NCBI RefSeq assembly: GCF_003448965.1
Contig: NZ_QRGC01000019.1
Coordinates: 1-64,000, forward strand
DNA from: Oceanicella sp. SM1341
GTDB lineage: Bacteria; Pseudomonadota; Alphaproteobacteria; Rhodobacterales; Rhodobacteraceae
Reading direction: 5' to 3'
DNA: 64,000 bases
Shown here: in pieces, positions 33,529 through 47,336 of the stretch
Layout: every line of letters begins with the position of its first letter
How positions within the stretch are numbered: position 1 is the first letter of the stretch
Notes under the pieces: model-generated
What the model was told of the DNA's origin: nothing
The model's input: only the letters and a program-made list of their open reading frames with translations
The model's database searches: none
Position numbers and translations under genes: made by a program

Positions 33529-34023
33529 TCAGCCGACGAGGTCGCGGAATTCCTCGATCACGCGGCGGTAGGTGTCGCGCTTGAAGGGCACGATCTTCTC
33601 GAGCAGCACGCCCGGCTCGAGCCAGGTCCAGCGGCTGAACTCGGGATGGTCGGTCTCGATGTCGATGTCGTGGTCGCTGCCGGTGAAGCGCAGCAGGAAC
33701 CAGCGCTGCTTCTGGCCCCGGTAGCGGCCCTTCCACAGGCGCGGCACCAGGTGGTGCGGCAGGTCGTAGGGGATCCAGTCACGCGTTTCGGCGAGGATCT
33801 CCACCTTGTCGGAGGTGATGCCGGTCTCCTCCCAGAGCTCGCGCAGGGCGGCGTCCTGGGGGTCTTCGCCGTCGTCCACCCCGCCCTGCGGCATCTGCCA
33901 GGCGGGGGTGGGGTTGTCGATGCGCTGCCCGGCGAAGATGCGCCCGTCCCGGCTCACGATCATCAGGCCCACGCAGGGCCTGTAGGGAAGTGCGGCGATC
34001 TGGTCTGCGGTGAGCTGGGTCAT
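33529..34023 (-). CDS. rppH: RNA pyrophosphohydrolase (Nudix)
   Basis: A 164-residue Nudix hydrolase that removes pyrophosphate from the 5' end of mRNAs and opens them to decay. The Nudix box is complete: [20 protein letters not shown] followed by TGI. The N-terminal [21 protein letters not shown] and AWQMPQGG are typical of RppH/NudH of alphaproteobacteria. Its neighbour upstream is ctpA, an arrangement common in Rhodobacterales. The length is usual for the family. Confidence 0.95.
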   Translation of the reverse strand: MTQLTADQIAALPYRPCVGLMIVSRDGRIFAGQRIDNPTPAWQMPQGGVDDGEDPQDAALRELWEETGITSDKVEILAETRDWIPYDLPHHLVPRLWKGRYRGQKQRWFLLRFTGSDHDIDIETDHPEFSRWTWLEPGVLLEKIVPFKRDTYRRVIEEFRDLVG

Positions 34024-34093
34024 CTTCGGTCCTTCCGGGAGCGGCAGTTCGGCCTGCGGAGGGAGGCGCGCGGCCCCCCTCCGCGGGCAGAGA

Positions 34094-35412
<1,319 letters not shown>

Positions 35413-35416
<4 letters not shown>

Positions 35417-36555
35417 TGTGATCCTTCCTGTTCCGGTGCGAGACCAAACCACGTCGTGGGGTCCACGGGCTCACCGTCGATCCTGAGTTCCATATAAAGG
35501 GTTTCGGACCGAATCTCGCGGTTTCCTGCCGTGCCGTCGATCAAAAATTCTTCAGCGTCCGGTTGCAACCCCCCGAGGGTGCCCACCGGCTCGCCCTTCT
35601 CCAGCACCTCGCCCACCCGGCGGTCGATGCTGCCGAGCCCGGCGAGGATGAGCAGGTAGCCCTCCTGCGGCTCGAGGATCGCGATCTCGCCGTAGTCGAG
35701 AAACTCGCCCGCGTAGCGCAGCGTGGCGCGCCAGGGCGTGGTGACGATGGCATGCGCCGGCGCCTGCAGGATGATGCCCGGCCGCGCGAGGCCGGAGGCG
35801 TCCTTCTGCCCGAAACGGCGCAGCAGCCTGCCCGCCACCGGCAGGTGCAGGCTGCCCTTCGCGGCGGCGAAATGGCTGTCCGCCACGCCCCCTCCCGGCG
35901 CGTCGCGCAGGGTCTGGGCGAAGTCGCGCAGCGAGATGGCGCCCGAGCGCAGGGCCTCCGCCTCGCCCGGGTCGGGCGCGGGGCCGGGGCTGCGCGCGCT
36001 CATCGCCTCGGCGAGGGCCGCGCGGGCGTTCTGCACCCCGGCGAGCCCGGCGCGCAGGGTCTCGCGCGCCTTCTCCTGGCTCTCGCGCAGCGCCTCCATC
36101 TCGGCGAGGATGGTCTGGAGCTGGATGAGCTCGGATTCGAGCGCCGGCGAGATATCGGCCATCAGATGCGCCGCCCGCGCCGCGCCGAGCGGCCCCGAGG
36201 GGTGCAGCAGCTGCACCGGGGTGGGCGAGCGCTCGACGATCTGCAGCAGGCCGAGGATGTTGGAAAGCTCGTCGCTGCGGCTGTCGATGCGCGCCTGCAG
36301 CTCCGCCACGCGGCCGGAGAGCGCGCGCATCCCGTCACGCACCGCGGCGAGCCCGGCCTCGTAGGCCTGCACCGCCTGGCCGTAGGCGGCAAGGCGGTTG
36401 TCCGCCCCGCGCGCCGCGGCAAGCCCGGCGGCGGCGGCCGCCACCCTGTCGGCCGCGCGCCCGGCCTGGCCGATCGGGTCTTCCTGCGCCGCCGTGGCCC
36501 CCGCCCAGCCGAGCAGCACCGCCGCGCCGAGCGCGAAGGCGCGGGCCCGCCTCAT
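35413..36555 (-). CDS. EnvC-like murein hydrolase activator (degenerate LytM/M23)
   Basis: A 380-residue exported protein. The signal peptide is MRRARAFALGAAVLLGWAGATAAQ. A long coiled-coil region (about residues 30-235) leads to a LytM domain at the C-terminus (from about 265). The LytM zinc ligands are missing: where active M23 peptidases have HxG..D, this reads ARPGIILQAPAHAIVTTPW. It is therefore expected to activate an amidase rather than cut peptidoglycan itself, as EnvC does during cell separation. The gene overlaps gpmI upstream and ctpA downstream, each by 4 bp. Confidence 0.9.
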
Positions 36556-38075
36556 GACGCGATCAGGCTTTCCCCGGTCATCTCCTCCGGCTGGGGCAGG
36601 CCCATCAGGGCGAGCAGCGTGGGCGCGAGGTCGCCGAGCTTGCCGCCGGAGCGAAGCTTCGCCCCCTGCGGCCCGCCGATCAGCACCACCGGCACGGGGT
36701 TGAGCGTGTGGGCGGTGTGGGGGCCGCCGGTCTCGGGGTCGACCATCACCTCGCAATTGCCGTGGTCGGCGGTGAGCAGCATGGCGCCGCCCACCTCGCC
36801 GAGCGCCTCCAGCGCGGCGCCCACGCCCTTGTCCACCGCCGCACAGGCGCGGATGGCGGCGTCGAGGTCGCCGGTATGGCCCACCATGTCGGGGTTGGCG
36901 AAATTCACCACGATGAGGTCGTGCTTCTGCCCGCGGATGGCGCCGACGAGCTGTTCGGTCACCTCGGCGGCCGACATCTCGGGGGCCATGTCGTAGGTCT
37001 TCACCTTCGGGCTGGGGGCCATGTAGCGGTCCTCGCCCTTCGCCGGGGTCTCCACCCCGCCGTTGAGGAAGAAGGTGACATGCGGGTATTTCTCGGTCTC
37101 CGCCAGGCGGAACTGGGTCCGCTCGTGGCTCTCGCACCAGGCGCCGATGGTGTTCACGATCGGCACCGAGGGGAACATCGCCGGCATGAAGGCATTGAGC
37201 GCGTCGGAGTATTCCACCATGCCGCAGGTGGCGGCGAAGGCCGGCACCCGGGCGCGCTCGAACCCGTCGAACCCGGGGTCGAGCAGCGCGAGCAGGATCT
37301 CGCGGGCCCGGTCGGCGCGGAAGTTGATGAACAGCAGGCCGTCACCGTCGGCCATGCCCTCGTAGCCACCGAGAATGCTGGGCTCGACGAACTCGTCGGT
37401 CTCGCCGCGACCGTAGGCAGCGGCGATGGCGGCGGCGGCGTCCGGCTCCGCATGACCCTTCGCCTCGACCATGCCCTCGTAGGCGGCCTGCACCCGGTCC
37501 CAGCGCTTGTCGCGGTCCATGGCGAAGAAGCGGCCGCAGAGCGTGGCGAGGGCGGGGCCGTCGAGATCGGCCTCCAGCTTGGCGATCTGCTCGGAGGCGC
37601 TCTTCGGCGCCACGTCGCGCCCGTCGAGGAAGGCATGCACGGCGACCTTCACACCCGCGGCCGCGATCACGTTGGCCGCGCGCGCCATGTGGCGCTGGTG
37701 CGAGTGCACCCCGCCGGGCGAGGCGAGCCCGGCCACATGCGCGGTGCCGCCGGTTTCCTTCAGCTTCGCGATCAGCGCCTGCAGGGCCTCGTTATCGTCG
37801 AAACCGCCCTCCTCGATGGCATTGTCGATGCGCGGCAGGTCCATCCACACGATGCGCCCGGCGCCGATATTGGTGTGCCCCACCTCGGAATTGCCCATCT
37901 GCCCCTCCGGCAGGCCCACGGCGGGGCCGTGCGCGGTGAGCGTGCTGTTGGGGCATTCGGCCATCACCCGGTCGAAATTGGGCGTGTCCGCAAGGGCCAC
38001 GGCATTCGCCTCACGCGAGGGGTTCAGCCCCCAGCCATCGAGGATGCAGAGAACGACGGGTTTCGGCACGGTCAT
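36552..38075 (-). CDS. gpmI: 2,3-bisphosphoglycerate-independent phosphoglycerate mutase
   Basis: A 507-residue manganese enzyme of glycolysis that interconverts 3- and 2-phosphoglycerate. The N-terminal VVLCILDGWGLN, the phosphoserine region GQMGNSEVGHTNIGAGR and the C-terminal metal motif LLTADHGNCEVM (about residue 442) are all present. The length is usual (about 505-515). The start ATG 38075 has GGAAAGG upstream; the open frame extends further but is Arg/Pro-rich and unlike the family. It is the first gene of the leftward gpmI-envC-ctpA operon. Confidence 0.97.
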   Translation of the reverse strand: MTVPKPVVLCILDGWGLNPSREANAVALADTPNFDRVMAECPNSTLTAHGPAVGLPEGQMGNSEVGHTNIGAGRIVWMDLPRIDNAIEEGGFDDNEALQALIAKLKETGGTAHVAGLASPGGVHSHQRHMARAANVIAAAGVKVAVHAFLDGRDVAPKSASEQIAKLEADLDGPALATLCGRFFAMDRDKRWDRVQAAYEGMVEAKGHAEPDAAAAIAAAYGRGETDEFVEPSILGGYEGMADGDGLLFINFRADRAREILLALLDPGFDGFERARVPAFAATCGMVEYSDALNAFMPAMFPSVPIVNTIGAWCESHERTQFRLAETEKYPHVTFFLNGGVETPAKGEDRYMAPSPKVKTYDMAPEMSAAEVTEQLVGAIRGQKHDLIVVNFANPDMVGHTGDLDAAIRACAAVDKGVGAALEALGEVGGAMLLTADHGNCEVMVDPETGGPHTAHTLNPVPVVLIGGPQGAKLRSGGKLGDLAPTLLALMGLPQPEEMTGESLIAS

Positions 38076-38426
38076 GAAAACGCCTTTCCGGATGTGGGAG
38101 GGTCCGGGCACAGTCCTAGACCTCCATCCGCGCCGGGGCAAGTCGCGCCGGGGAAGGACGAAGGGCAAGGTGCTGGTGCGGCAGGGGGATATGCGGGGAT
38201 CGTCCTGCGGGGGGCACAACCGGCGCGGCTTTGGCGCAGGCCCATGGCGGCACGACGGCCAAAGGGCCGATGTGCCTTTGGCTAAGGGCTGCGGGCTCTC
38301 GGGGGAGAAGATATCTCAGCACGCAGGGCAGAGTTTGTGCCCGACGCGCGCCTCAGGCACATTTTCTAAGTTAGCGCGCCTCAGGCGGATTTAACGCGCC
38401 TCAGGCAGATTCTAATTTAACGCGCC
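38076..38426. other. Intergenic region between gpmI and rlmH with short repeats
   Basis: A 351-bp gap, upstream of gpmI and downstream of rlmH (both leftward). It should carry the gpmI promoter. No gene is supported. Part of it (about 38340-38420) is AT-richer and carries repeats of the 3' end of rlmH, described separately. Confidence 0.5.
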
Positions 38427-38435
38427 TCAGGCGCG
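38347..38435. repeat. Four copies of a 12-bp motif at the rlmH 3' end
   Basis: CGCGCCTCAGGC occurs at 38347-38358, 38375-38386, 38395-38406 and 38421-38432 (spacings 28, 20 and 26). The last copy contains the rlmH stop codon and extends to a perfect hairpin CGCGCC-TCA-GGCGCG (38421-38435). The others lie beyond the gene with AT-rich spacers (TTTAA, TTCTAA). They look like partial duplications of the hairpin at the end of rlmH, which could act as its terminator. Confidence 0.8.
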
Positions 38436-38897
38436 ATGATACGGCGCCCCCGCCAATATCGAAGCCGCGCGGTAGAGCTGCTCGGCCACCATCACCCGCA
38501 CCAGCATGTGCGGCCAGACCATCTTGCCGAAGGACAGGGCGAAATCCGCCTCCTGGCGCAAGGACGGGTCGAGCCCGTCCGCCCCGCCGATCATCAGGCA
38601 CAGATCGCGGGTGCCATCGTCGCGCAGCCGGGCGATGCGGTCGGCGAAATCGGGGGAATCGACCGTGCGGCCGCGCTCGTCGAGCACCCAGAGGGCGGCG
38701 CCCTGCGGCATGGCGGAGCGCAGCAGCGGCGCCTCGCCGGCCATGCCGCCGCCCTTGCGGTCATCGACCTCGGCAACCCGCGCGGGGCCGAGGCCCAGCG
38801 GGCGGCCGCTGCGGTCGAACCGGGTGAGGTAATCGGTCACGAGCTCGGCTTCCGGGCCGGCCCTGAGGCGCCCGACGGCAGCGATGGTGATGCGCAT
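38427..38897 (-). CDS. rlmH: 23S rRNA (pseudouridine1915-N3)-methyltransferase
   Basis: A 156-residue SPOUT methyltransferase that methylates pseudouridine 1915 in helix 69 of 23S rRNA. MRITIAAVGRL at the start, LWVLDERGRTVDSPDFA, the SAM-binding knot LMIGGADGLDPSLR and the C-terminal MVWPHMLVRVMVAEQLYRA are all family signatures; the C-terminus ends PYHRA, as usual. It follows rsfS with a 9-bp gap, an arrangement common in bacteria. Confidence 0.97.
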   Translation of the reverse strand: MRITIAAVGRLRAGPEAELVTDYLTRFDRSGRPLGLGPARVAEVDDRKGGGMAGEAPLLRSAMPQGAALWVLDERGRTVDSPDFADRIARLRDDGTRDLCLMIGGADGLDPSLRQEADFALSFGKMVWPHMLVRVMVAEQLYRAASILAGAPYHRA

Positions 38898-38906
38898 GCG
38901 ACCCCG

Positions 38907-39359
38907 TCAGGCGGAGCCGACGACCCGCGCGCTCTCGCCCTGCGGCAGCCACATCTTCTCGAGCTGGTAGAAGTCGCGCACCTCGGGGCGGAACACGTGG
39001 ACGATCACGTCGCCCGCGTCGATCAGCACCCAGTCCGCGGTTTCCATGCCTTCGGCCCGGAGCGACTCGCCGCTGCGCGCCTTCACCCGGTCCATCAGCT
39101 TCTCGGCCATCGACGCGACCTGCCGGGTGGAGCGCCCGGTGGCGATCACCATGTAATCGGCCACGGACGATTTCCCGCGCAGGTCGACCTGCACGACGTC
39201 TTCGGCCTTGTCGTCGTCGAGCGAGGACAGGATGAGCGCAAGCATCGCATCGCTCCCCAAAGCACCGGCCTCGGTGGTTGAGGCCATTGCAATTGCGGGT
39301 TCTGCGCCCGCATCAACACGTTCGGACAGAACGGTATCCTCCTGGTAGCGCGCCGCCAT
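38907..39359 (-). CDS. rsfS: Ribosomal silencing factor RsfS
   Basis: A 150-residue protein. The RsfS domain (from about residue 38) binds ribosomal protein L14 and blocks subunit joining in starvation. LALILSSLDDDKAEDVVQVD, GKSSVADYMVIATGRSTRQV and GDVIVHVFRPEVRDFYQLEK are family signatures. The first about 37 residues before the domain are not conserved. ATG 39359 gives the longest form; internal ATGs at about 39287 and 39245 would give a product nearer the usual length (about 110-125), and ribosome binding sites do not decide it. Confidence 0.93.
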   Translation of the reverse strand: MAARYQEDTVLSERVDAGAEPAIAMASTTEAGALGSDAMLALILSSLDDDKAEDVVQVDLRGKSSVADYMVIATGRSTRQVASMAEKLMDRVKARSGESLRAEGMETADWVLIDAGDVIVHVFRPEVRDFYQLEKMWLPQGESARVVGSA

Positions 39360-39783
39360 GTCGCCCCGGCGCCGGACGCCCCCATAATGTAGTGGAAAAC
39401 CCCGCCCCTCTCAACCCGTGCCCCGGTCACGGCGTCCGGCGGCGGCATCCGGGCAACACTGTCCCGGAACGGGACGTACCAGTGGTCCCGGAACGGAACG
39501 CACCAATGGCCCCGGAACGGGACGCACTCGTTACCGGAACGGGACGCAACCGACACCGGAACGGGACGTCGCCCTCCCGGAGCGGGGAGCGCTCACGACC
39601 GGACCGCAGGCGCGCCCTCCCCGAAGCGGAGCAGGCCCTGCCCCCGCGCCCCGGCCGGGGCGTTGCGCGGATCCGGAAACACTGCGTCGCGCCGGGCGGC
39701 ACTGGACCCCGGCAGCAGCGCCGCCCATCTTGGCTCGGAAACCCCGTGCGCCCCGAGGGGCCGCGCCACGAAGGGAGAGCCCC
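39360..39783. other. Divergent region between rsfS and pirin gene, with tandem repeats
   Basis: A 424-bp gap between the leftward rsfS and the rightward pirin gene. It should hold both promoters. It contains five regularly spaced copies of a 13-bp motif (39464-39568, described separately). No gene is supported; the open frames across it are chance products reading the repeats. Confidence 0.5.
39461..39568. repeat. Five tandem copies of CCGGAACGGGACG with 22-24-bp period
   Basis: Copies begin at 39464, 39488 (one mismatch), 39512, 39534 and 39556, giving periods 24, 24, 22 and 22 bp. The first copy is part of a perfect palindrome GTCCCG-GAA-CGGGAC (39461-39475). The spacers are variable (ACCAGTGG, ACCAATGG, ACTCGTT and so on). 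A more degenerate sixth copy may follow near 39577. The spacing of about two helix turns places the copies on one face of the DNA, as in operator arrays, but a simple minisatellite is equally possible. Confidence 0.85.
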
Positions 39784-40689
39784 ATGTCGATCCGCCCCGT
39801 CCGCTCGCTCAGCACCGCCCGCCCCACCCGCGAGGGCGCCGGCGTGCACCTGCACCGCGCCTTCAGCTACGGCGAGGTGGAGAGCGTCGACCCGTTCCTG
39901 ATGCTCGACGACTTCCGCAACGACCGCCCCGGCACCTACGAGAAGGGCTTCCCCTGGCACCCGCACCGCGGCATCGAGACCATCACCTACGTGCTGGCCG
40001 GCGAGGTCGACCATGCCGACAGCCTGGGCAACACCGGCATGCTCGCCGCCGGCGACGTGCAGTGGATGACCGCGGGCCGCGGCATCCTCCACCAGGAGAT
40101 GCCGCGCGGCAACGCGGCGGGCCAGATGCACGGCTTCCAGCTCTGGGCCAACCTGCCGCGCGCCCTCAAGATGACCGACCCGCGCTACCAGGACGTGCCG
40201 TCGGCCGAGATCCCCGTGCTCACCGATGACGACGGCACGGTGATCCGCGTGGTCTGCGGCGATTACAAGGGCATCGCCGGCCCGGTGGACGGCATCGCCG
40301 CCGAGCCGCGCTACTTCGACATCTCGGTGCCGCCGGGCAGGCGCAAGAGCTTCAGGGTGGAGGTGGAGCGCCACGCCTTCGCCTATATCTTCGCGGGCTC
40401 CGGCACCTTCCGCGACACCTCCGCCCCCTTCGGCGTGCTGACCGAGAAGGAGACGCCCGACGGCCGCGAGATGCATGTCCGCGAGACCACCGGCAACCGC
40501 TCGCTCGTGGTGTTCGACCGGGGCGACGAGGTGGTTGTGCAGGCGGGCGACGAGGGCATCCGCTTCCTCCTCGTCTCCGGCAAGCCGATCCGCGAGCCGG
40601 TGGCCTGGTACGGCCCCATCGTGATGAACACCGAGGCCGAGCTGCGCCAGGCGGTGAAGGAGCTGCAGACGGGCAGGTTCATCCGGTGA
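39784..40689 (+). CDS. Pirin family protein (bicupin)
   Basis: A 301-residue pirin. The metal-binding cupin motif [20 protein letters not shown] with HADSLGN (about residues 56-83) is intact, followed by the second family motif [14 protein letters not shown]. The C-terminal cupin includes [16 protein letters not shown]. Pirins bind a metal; some act as quercetin dioxygenases and some modulate other proteins, so the substrate or partner here is unknown. Start ATG 39784 is preceded by AAGGGAG. It stands alone, divergent from rsfS and followed by the carB promoter region. Confidence 0.93.
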   Translation: MSIRPVRSLSTARPTREGAGVHLHRAFSYGEVESVDPFLMLDDFRNDRPGTYEKGFPWHPHRGIETITYVLAGEVDHADSLGNTGMLAAGDVQWMTAGRGILHQEMPRGNAAGQMHGFQLWANLPRALKMTDPRYQDVPSAEIPVLTDDDGTVIRVVCGDYKGIAGPVDGIAAEPRYFDISVPPGRRKSFRVEVERHAFAYIFAGSGTFRDTSAPFGVLTEKETPDGREMHVRETTGNRSLVVFDRGDEVVVQAGDEGIRFLLVSGKPIREPVAWYGPIVMNTEAELRQAVKELQTGRFIR

Positions 40690-41147
40690 AAAAGGCGGCG
40701 GCGCAGGGTACTGCCCGGCGCCGTGTGCGGCTGTCGTCCCGCGGAGACAACGACCCGCAAGCACCCCGCACAACACAGGGCAGCGCCCGACCGCGGGTGG
40801 GCGCCTCACCACCTGTGGTCCGCACTTTATGCCCGAGCCCCCTCCTCACCCCGAGCGCGCGCGAGCGGCGACGAAGCGCCCGCCCGGGGGGGGGCGGTCG
40901 GGCGCTGCCCGGCGGCGCTGCGCGCCTTTGCTCCGGGCGGGTGTGCCGCTCGGGCCGGGCAAACGTGCCGCACGGGCCTGAACGCGTGCGCCGGGCCGGG
41001 CGCCTGCCGTCCGCACAGCTCTTGCCCCACATGCGGCCTTGCGCCCGCGCACCTGCCGACTATAACCAGCGCAATTTGCCGACGGGTACGAATCCACATC
41101 GCTTCCGCGCCGAAAGGCGCCGGGGGCCCAGCAGCACGAGAGCCGGA
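40690..41147. other. Intergenic region upstream of carB
   Basis: A 458-bp gap between the pirin gene and carB. It is mostly GC-rich with no gene I can support on either strand. Near its right end lies a promoter-like sequence (41039-41066). No leader peptide or riboswitch structure was recognised. Confidence 0.5.
41039..41066 (+). promoter_or_regulatory. Candidate sigma-70-type promoter of carB
   Basis: TTGCGC (41039-41044), a 16-bp spacer and TATAAC (41061-41066), in an otherwise GC-rich region 82 bp before the carB start. It fits the housekeeping consensus moderately well. Confidence 0.45.
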
Positions 41148-44387
<3,240 letters not shown>

Positions 44388-44417
44388 GGCACGCGCGTCA
44401 GGCTCCGGTTAACCCCG

Positions 44418-44438
44418 CCCCGGCCACACTGGCCGGGG
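44418..44438. terminator. Perfect 9-bp hairpin after carB
   Basis: CCCCGGCCA-CAC-TGGCCGGGG, 30 bp after the carB stop. No T-run follows, so it is a weak or Rho-assisted terminator at best, or an mRNA-end stabilising hairpin. Confidence 0.5.
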
Positions 44439-44642
44439 AACAGGCGGGGAGGCCGGGAAATGCTGTTCAGATCGAGGGCGGGGCGCCGGCCCCGACCGGG
44501 CTCGCGGGCACGTGCGACCCCCGCTGCCGCAGCGGAGCCGGGAGCAGAAGCGGGGATCGGCGCCGCGGCATGGCCCGGGGGCCGGCCCGAAAACGGAGCT
44601 GACCCGCCGGCCGGCGCGCGTGGCCCGCAGCCGGACAGGAAC

Positions 44643-45446
44643 ATGGCCATGGCGGAGGATACCGGCGGAAACGACGCCTGCGCACGCTGCGCCGAGCGCG
44701 AGGGCACGGCCTTCCCGCTGCCGCTCAACATGGCCTTCCAGCCGATCTTCGACCTTGCCACCGGCCGCATCTTCGCGCAGGAGGCGCTGGTGCGCGGGCC
44801 GCGGTTCGAGCCGCCCTCCGAGGTCTTCGCCGAGGTGACGGAGGACAACCGCTACAGCTTCGACCAGCTCTGCCGCACGCGCGCCATCGAATGCGCCGCC
44901 GAACTCGGGCTCGAGGGAGGGCTGTCGATCAACTTCCTGCCCAACGCGGTCTACGAGCCGGCGCATTGCATCCGCCGCACCCTCCGCGCGGCCGAGCGGC
45001 ACGGCCTCCCGCTCGAAAGCCTGATCTTCGAATTCACCGAGACCGAGCAGGTCCGCTCCACCGACCATCTGCAGCGCATCGTGGCCGAGTACCGCCGCCA
45101 CGGCTTCCGCACCGCGATCGACGATTTCGGCGCCGGGCATTCCGGGCTCGCGCTGCTGGCCGACCTGCAACCCGACATCCTCAAGCTCGACATGCACCTC
45201 GTGCGCGGGATCGAGAGCAGCCCCGCCCGCCGCAGCATCGTGGCGGCCACGGTGCGCATCTGCGCCGACCTGGGCATCCTCGCCATCGCCGAGGGCATCG
45301 AGACACCCGAGGAACTCGAGGAGATCGCCGATCTCGGCATCCATCTCGTTCAGGGCTACCTCATCGCCCGCCCCACCACCGGCCGGCTGGTGGGCGACAC
45401 CGAGATCGCCACCGCCATAACCCGGGCAATGCGGTTGATGGGCTGA
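44643..45446 (+). CDS. EAL-domain cyclic-di-GMP phosphodiesterase
   Basis: A 267-residue protein that is a single EAL domain with almost no other part. It is expected to hydrolyse cyclic-di-GMP to pGpG. The catalytic set appears complete: QEALVRG (the EAL signature), SINFLPNAVY, FEFTETE, AIDDFGAGHSG, LKLDM, AEGIET and VQGY. There is no sensory or membrane part, so how it is regulated is not visible. Start chosen at ATG 44643 (CAGGA upstream). A start at 44460, also with a purine-rich site, would add 61 low-complexity residues and place it close behind the carB hairpin. Confidence 0.9.
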   Translation: MAMAEDTGGNDACARCAEREGTAFPLPLNMAFQPIFDLATGRIFAQEALVRGPRFEPPSEVFAEVTEDNRYSFDQLCRTRAIECAAELGLEGGLSINFLPNAVYEPAHCIRRTLRAAERHGLPLESLIFEFTETEQVRSTDHLQRIVAEYRRHGFRTAIDDFGAGHSGLALLADLQPDILKLDMHLVRGIESSPARRSIVAATVRICADLGILAIAEGIETPEELEEIADLGIHLVQGYLIARPTTGRLVGDTEIATAITRAMRLMG

Positions 45447-45726
45447 GGCGCCCGGGCCTGTCCCGCCCGGAGCCGCTGCGCGGCAAGGGGCCCCGGGCCG
45501 ACACGCCATGCGGCCGGCCCCCCCGCGCTGCACGAAAGCGGCCGGGGCCGCGCGCCATGCCCCGGCACGCGCCGGGTCCCTCCGCGCGCGCGGGCCCGCC
45601 CGCGGTCCGCCATGCTCCCGGGCGCGGCCGCAGCACGGCAGCCACGCCGGCCCGCCCCCCGGGCCACGGTGCCGCGGAGCATTTCCGGCGCTTGCGCTTT
45701 GCGCCGCGATGGGCAATCAGCAGCGC

Positions 45727-46326
45727 ATGGCAAAGCTCTACTTCCACTACTCCTCCATGAATGCCGGCAAGTCGGCCGTGCTGCTGCAGGCCTCGCACAA
45801 TTACCGCGAGCGCGGCATGAGCACGCTGCTGCTCACCGCGGCGCTGGACGACAGGGCCGGCACGGGCCGCATCGCCTCGCGCATCGGCATCGCCGCCGAG
45901 GCGGAGACCTTCGCCCCCGGCGACGATCTCTTCGCCCGCGCCGCCGCCGCGCCCGGCATCGCCTGCGTGCTGGTGGACGAGGCGCAGTTCCTCACCGAGG
46001 CACAGGTCTGGCAGCTCGCCCGGGTGGCGGACGATCTCGGCGTGCCGGTGATGTGCTACGGGCTGCGCACCGATTTCCGCGGCCAGCTCTTCCCCGGCTC
46101 CGCGGCATTGCTGGCACTGGCCGATTCGCTGCGCGAGGTGCGCACCATCTGCCATTGCGGCCGCAAGGCCACGATGGTGGTGCGCCGCGATGCTTCCGGC
46201 CGCGCCATGGCCGACGGCGCCCAGGTGCAGATCGGCGGCAACGACAGCTACGAGCCCCTGTGCCGGCGCCACTGGCGCGCCGCCATAGCCGAGGGTCGCG
46301 GGGCCGCCGCCGGGGGCCCGGGCTGA
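45727..46326 (+). CDS. tdk: Thymidine kinase
   Basis: A 199-residue type II thymidine kinase of the salvage pathway. The P-loop is in [15 protein letters not shown], the catalytic acid in VLVDEAQF, the lid region in [15 protein letters not shown], and the zinc-binding cysteines in [10 protein letters not shown] and CRRH near the C-terminus. The family usually begins MAKLYF, so ATG 45727 was chosen; ATG 45709 would add MGNQQR. Neither has a clear ribosome binding site. The 280 bp upstream (45447-45726) hold nothing I recognise. Confidence 0.95.
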   Translation: MAKLYFHYSSMNAGKSAVLLQASHNYRERGMSTLLLTAALDDRAGTGRIASRIGIAAEAETFAPGDDLFARAAAAPGIACVLVDEAQFLTEAQVWQLARVADDLGVPVMCYGLRTDFRGQLFPGSAALLALADSLREVRTICHCGRKATMVVRRDASGRAMADGAQVQIGGNDSYEPLCRRHWRAAIAEGRGAAAGGPG

Positions 46327-46444
46327 GCCCTTGCCCCCGCCCCGCGCATCCGCTATAGGGCGGCTTTCCGTTTCCTGCCGGGCGACGGGGCCCGGGCATG
46401 ATGCCCCACCCCGCTCAGTCAGGCGAGCACAGGACCCAGTGGCC

Positions 46445-46666
46445 ATGAAAAAAGACCTGCACCCCGAGTATCACTTCATCGACGTGAAGATGACCGACGG
46501 CACCATCGTGAAGATGCGCTCCACCTGGGGCTCCGAGGGCGACACGCTCACCCTCGACATCGACCCTTCCGCGCACCCGGCCTGGACCGGCGGCAACGCG
46601 AAGCTGATGGACACCGGCGGCCGCGTCTCGAAGTTCAAGAACAAGTACGCCGGTCTCGACTTCTGA
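46445..46666 (+). CDS. rpmE: 50S ribosomal protein L31
   Basis: A 73-residue ribosomal protein. It begins [19 protein letters not shown] and carries [20 protein letters not shown] and [11 protein letters not shown], as in alphaproteobacterial L31. The zinc-binding cysteines of the C-plus form are absent, so it is the C-minus type. AGGA lies upstream at suitable distance, and a strong hairpin follows the gene. Confidence 0.96.
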   Translation: MKKDLHPEYHFIDVKMTDGTIVKMRSTWGSEGDTLTLDIDPSAHPAWTGGNAKLMDTGGRVSKFKNKYAGLDF

Positions 46667-46690
46667 GCCACGAGCGCCACGCTGCTCTGC

Positions 46691-46720
46691 GAAGGCCCGC
46701 GCCACCCGGCGCGGGCCTTC
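46691..46720 (+). terminator. Transcription terminator hairpin of rpmE
   Basis: A perfect 13-bp stem GAAGGCCCGCGCC with loop ACCC and the matching arm, 24 bp after the rpmE stop. The following bases (GTGCATT) are only mildly T-rich. It may also serve the opposite strand (rimI transcript). Confidence 0.8.
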
Positions 46721-46916
46721 GTGCATTCCGGGCCCTGCCGAACCCCATGCGTCGGGGAGCACGCTCTGCTCGCACGCAGTGTGGCGGCCCCGCGTCTCCG
46801 AGATGGCATACCGTGTGTCCGGCACTGCGGCCGCGAGCGCCGATGCACCGCCCCCCGGCCGCTGCCGGGCTTGCCCTTCGCCGCGCTCCCTGACCGGAGG
46901 CGCAGGCCGGCCGGCC

Positions 46917-47336
46917 TCAGAGCTTGCGGCGCATCACCAGGGCGTCGATTCGGTTGGCTCCGCGGCCGTAATAGCCCTTGCGGCGGCCGGCGAGATACCA
47001 GCCGGCGGCGTGGTAGAGGGCGCGGGCCGGGGCATTGGTCTCGGCCACCTCGAGGAAGGCCTCGTCGGCGCCTTCCGCGCGGGCACGCGCCTCGAAGGCG
47101 GCGAGGAGCCGGCTGCCGAGGCCCTGCTGGCGCGCCTCCGGCGCGACACAGAGGGTGAGCAGTTCGGCCTCGCCCGCCGCCACGCGGCCCATGGCGAACC
47201 CGCCGGGCAGGCTCACCTGCCAGGCGCCGAAGCCGAACAGGCCCATGAACTCCGCCTCGCTCCAGGGGCGGGGGTGCTCGTCGAAGCAGCGGGCGTGCAG
47301 GCGGGCCATCTCGTCGGGCGTCATCGCGTGGCTCAC
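46917..47336 (-). CDS. rimI: Ribosomal protein S18-alanine N-acetyltransferase, GNAT
   Basis: A 139-residue GNAT enzyme of the RimI type that acetylates the N-terminal alanine of ribosomal protein S18. The acetyl-CoA binding signature is TLCVAPEARQQGLGSRLL, followed by FLEVAETNAPARALYHAAGW and the RKGYYGRGANRIDALVM end, as in RimI. It directly follows tsaB with a GTGA overlap (start GTG 47336), the usual partnership; ATG 47324 would be four residues shorter. A 14-bp palindrome (46904-46917) lies at its stop. Confidence 0.92.
   Translation of the reverse strand: MSHAMTPDEMARLHARCFDEHPRPWSEAEFMGLFGFGAWQVSLPGGFAMGRVAAGEAELLTLCVAPEARQQGLGSRLLAAFEARARAEGADEAFLEVAETNAPARALYHAAGWYLAGRRKGYYGRGANRIDALVMRRKL

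Noticed and set aside
39461-39568. The five regular repeats as a CRISPR array
   Set aside because: Repeat units are only 13 bp with 9-11-bp spacers, far too short, and no cas genes are present.
44460-44642. A 61-residue N-terminal extension of the EAL protein
   Set aside because: Pro/Ala/Arg-rich without any motif; kept only as an alternative start.
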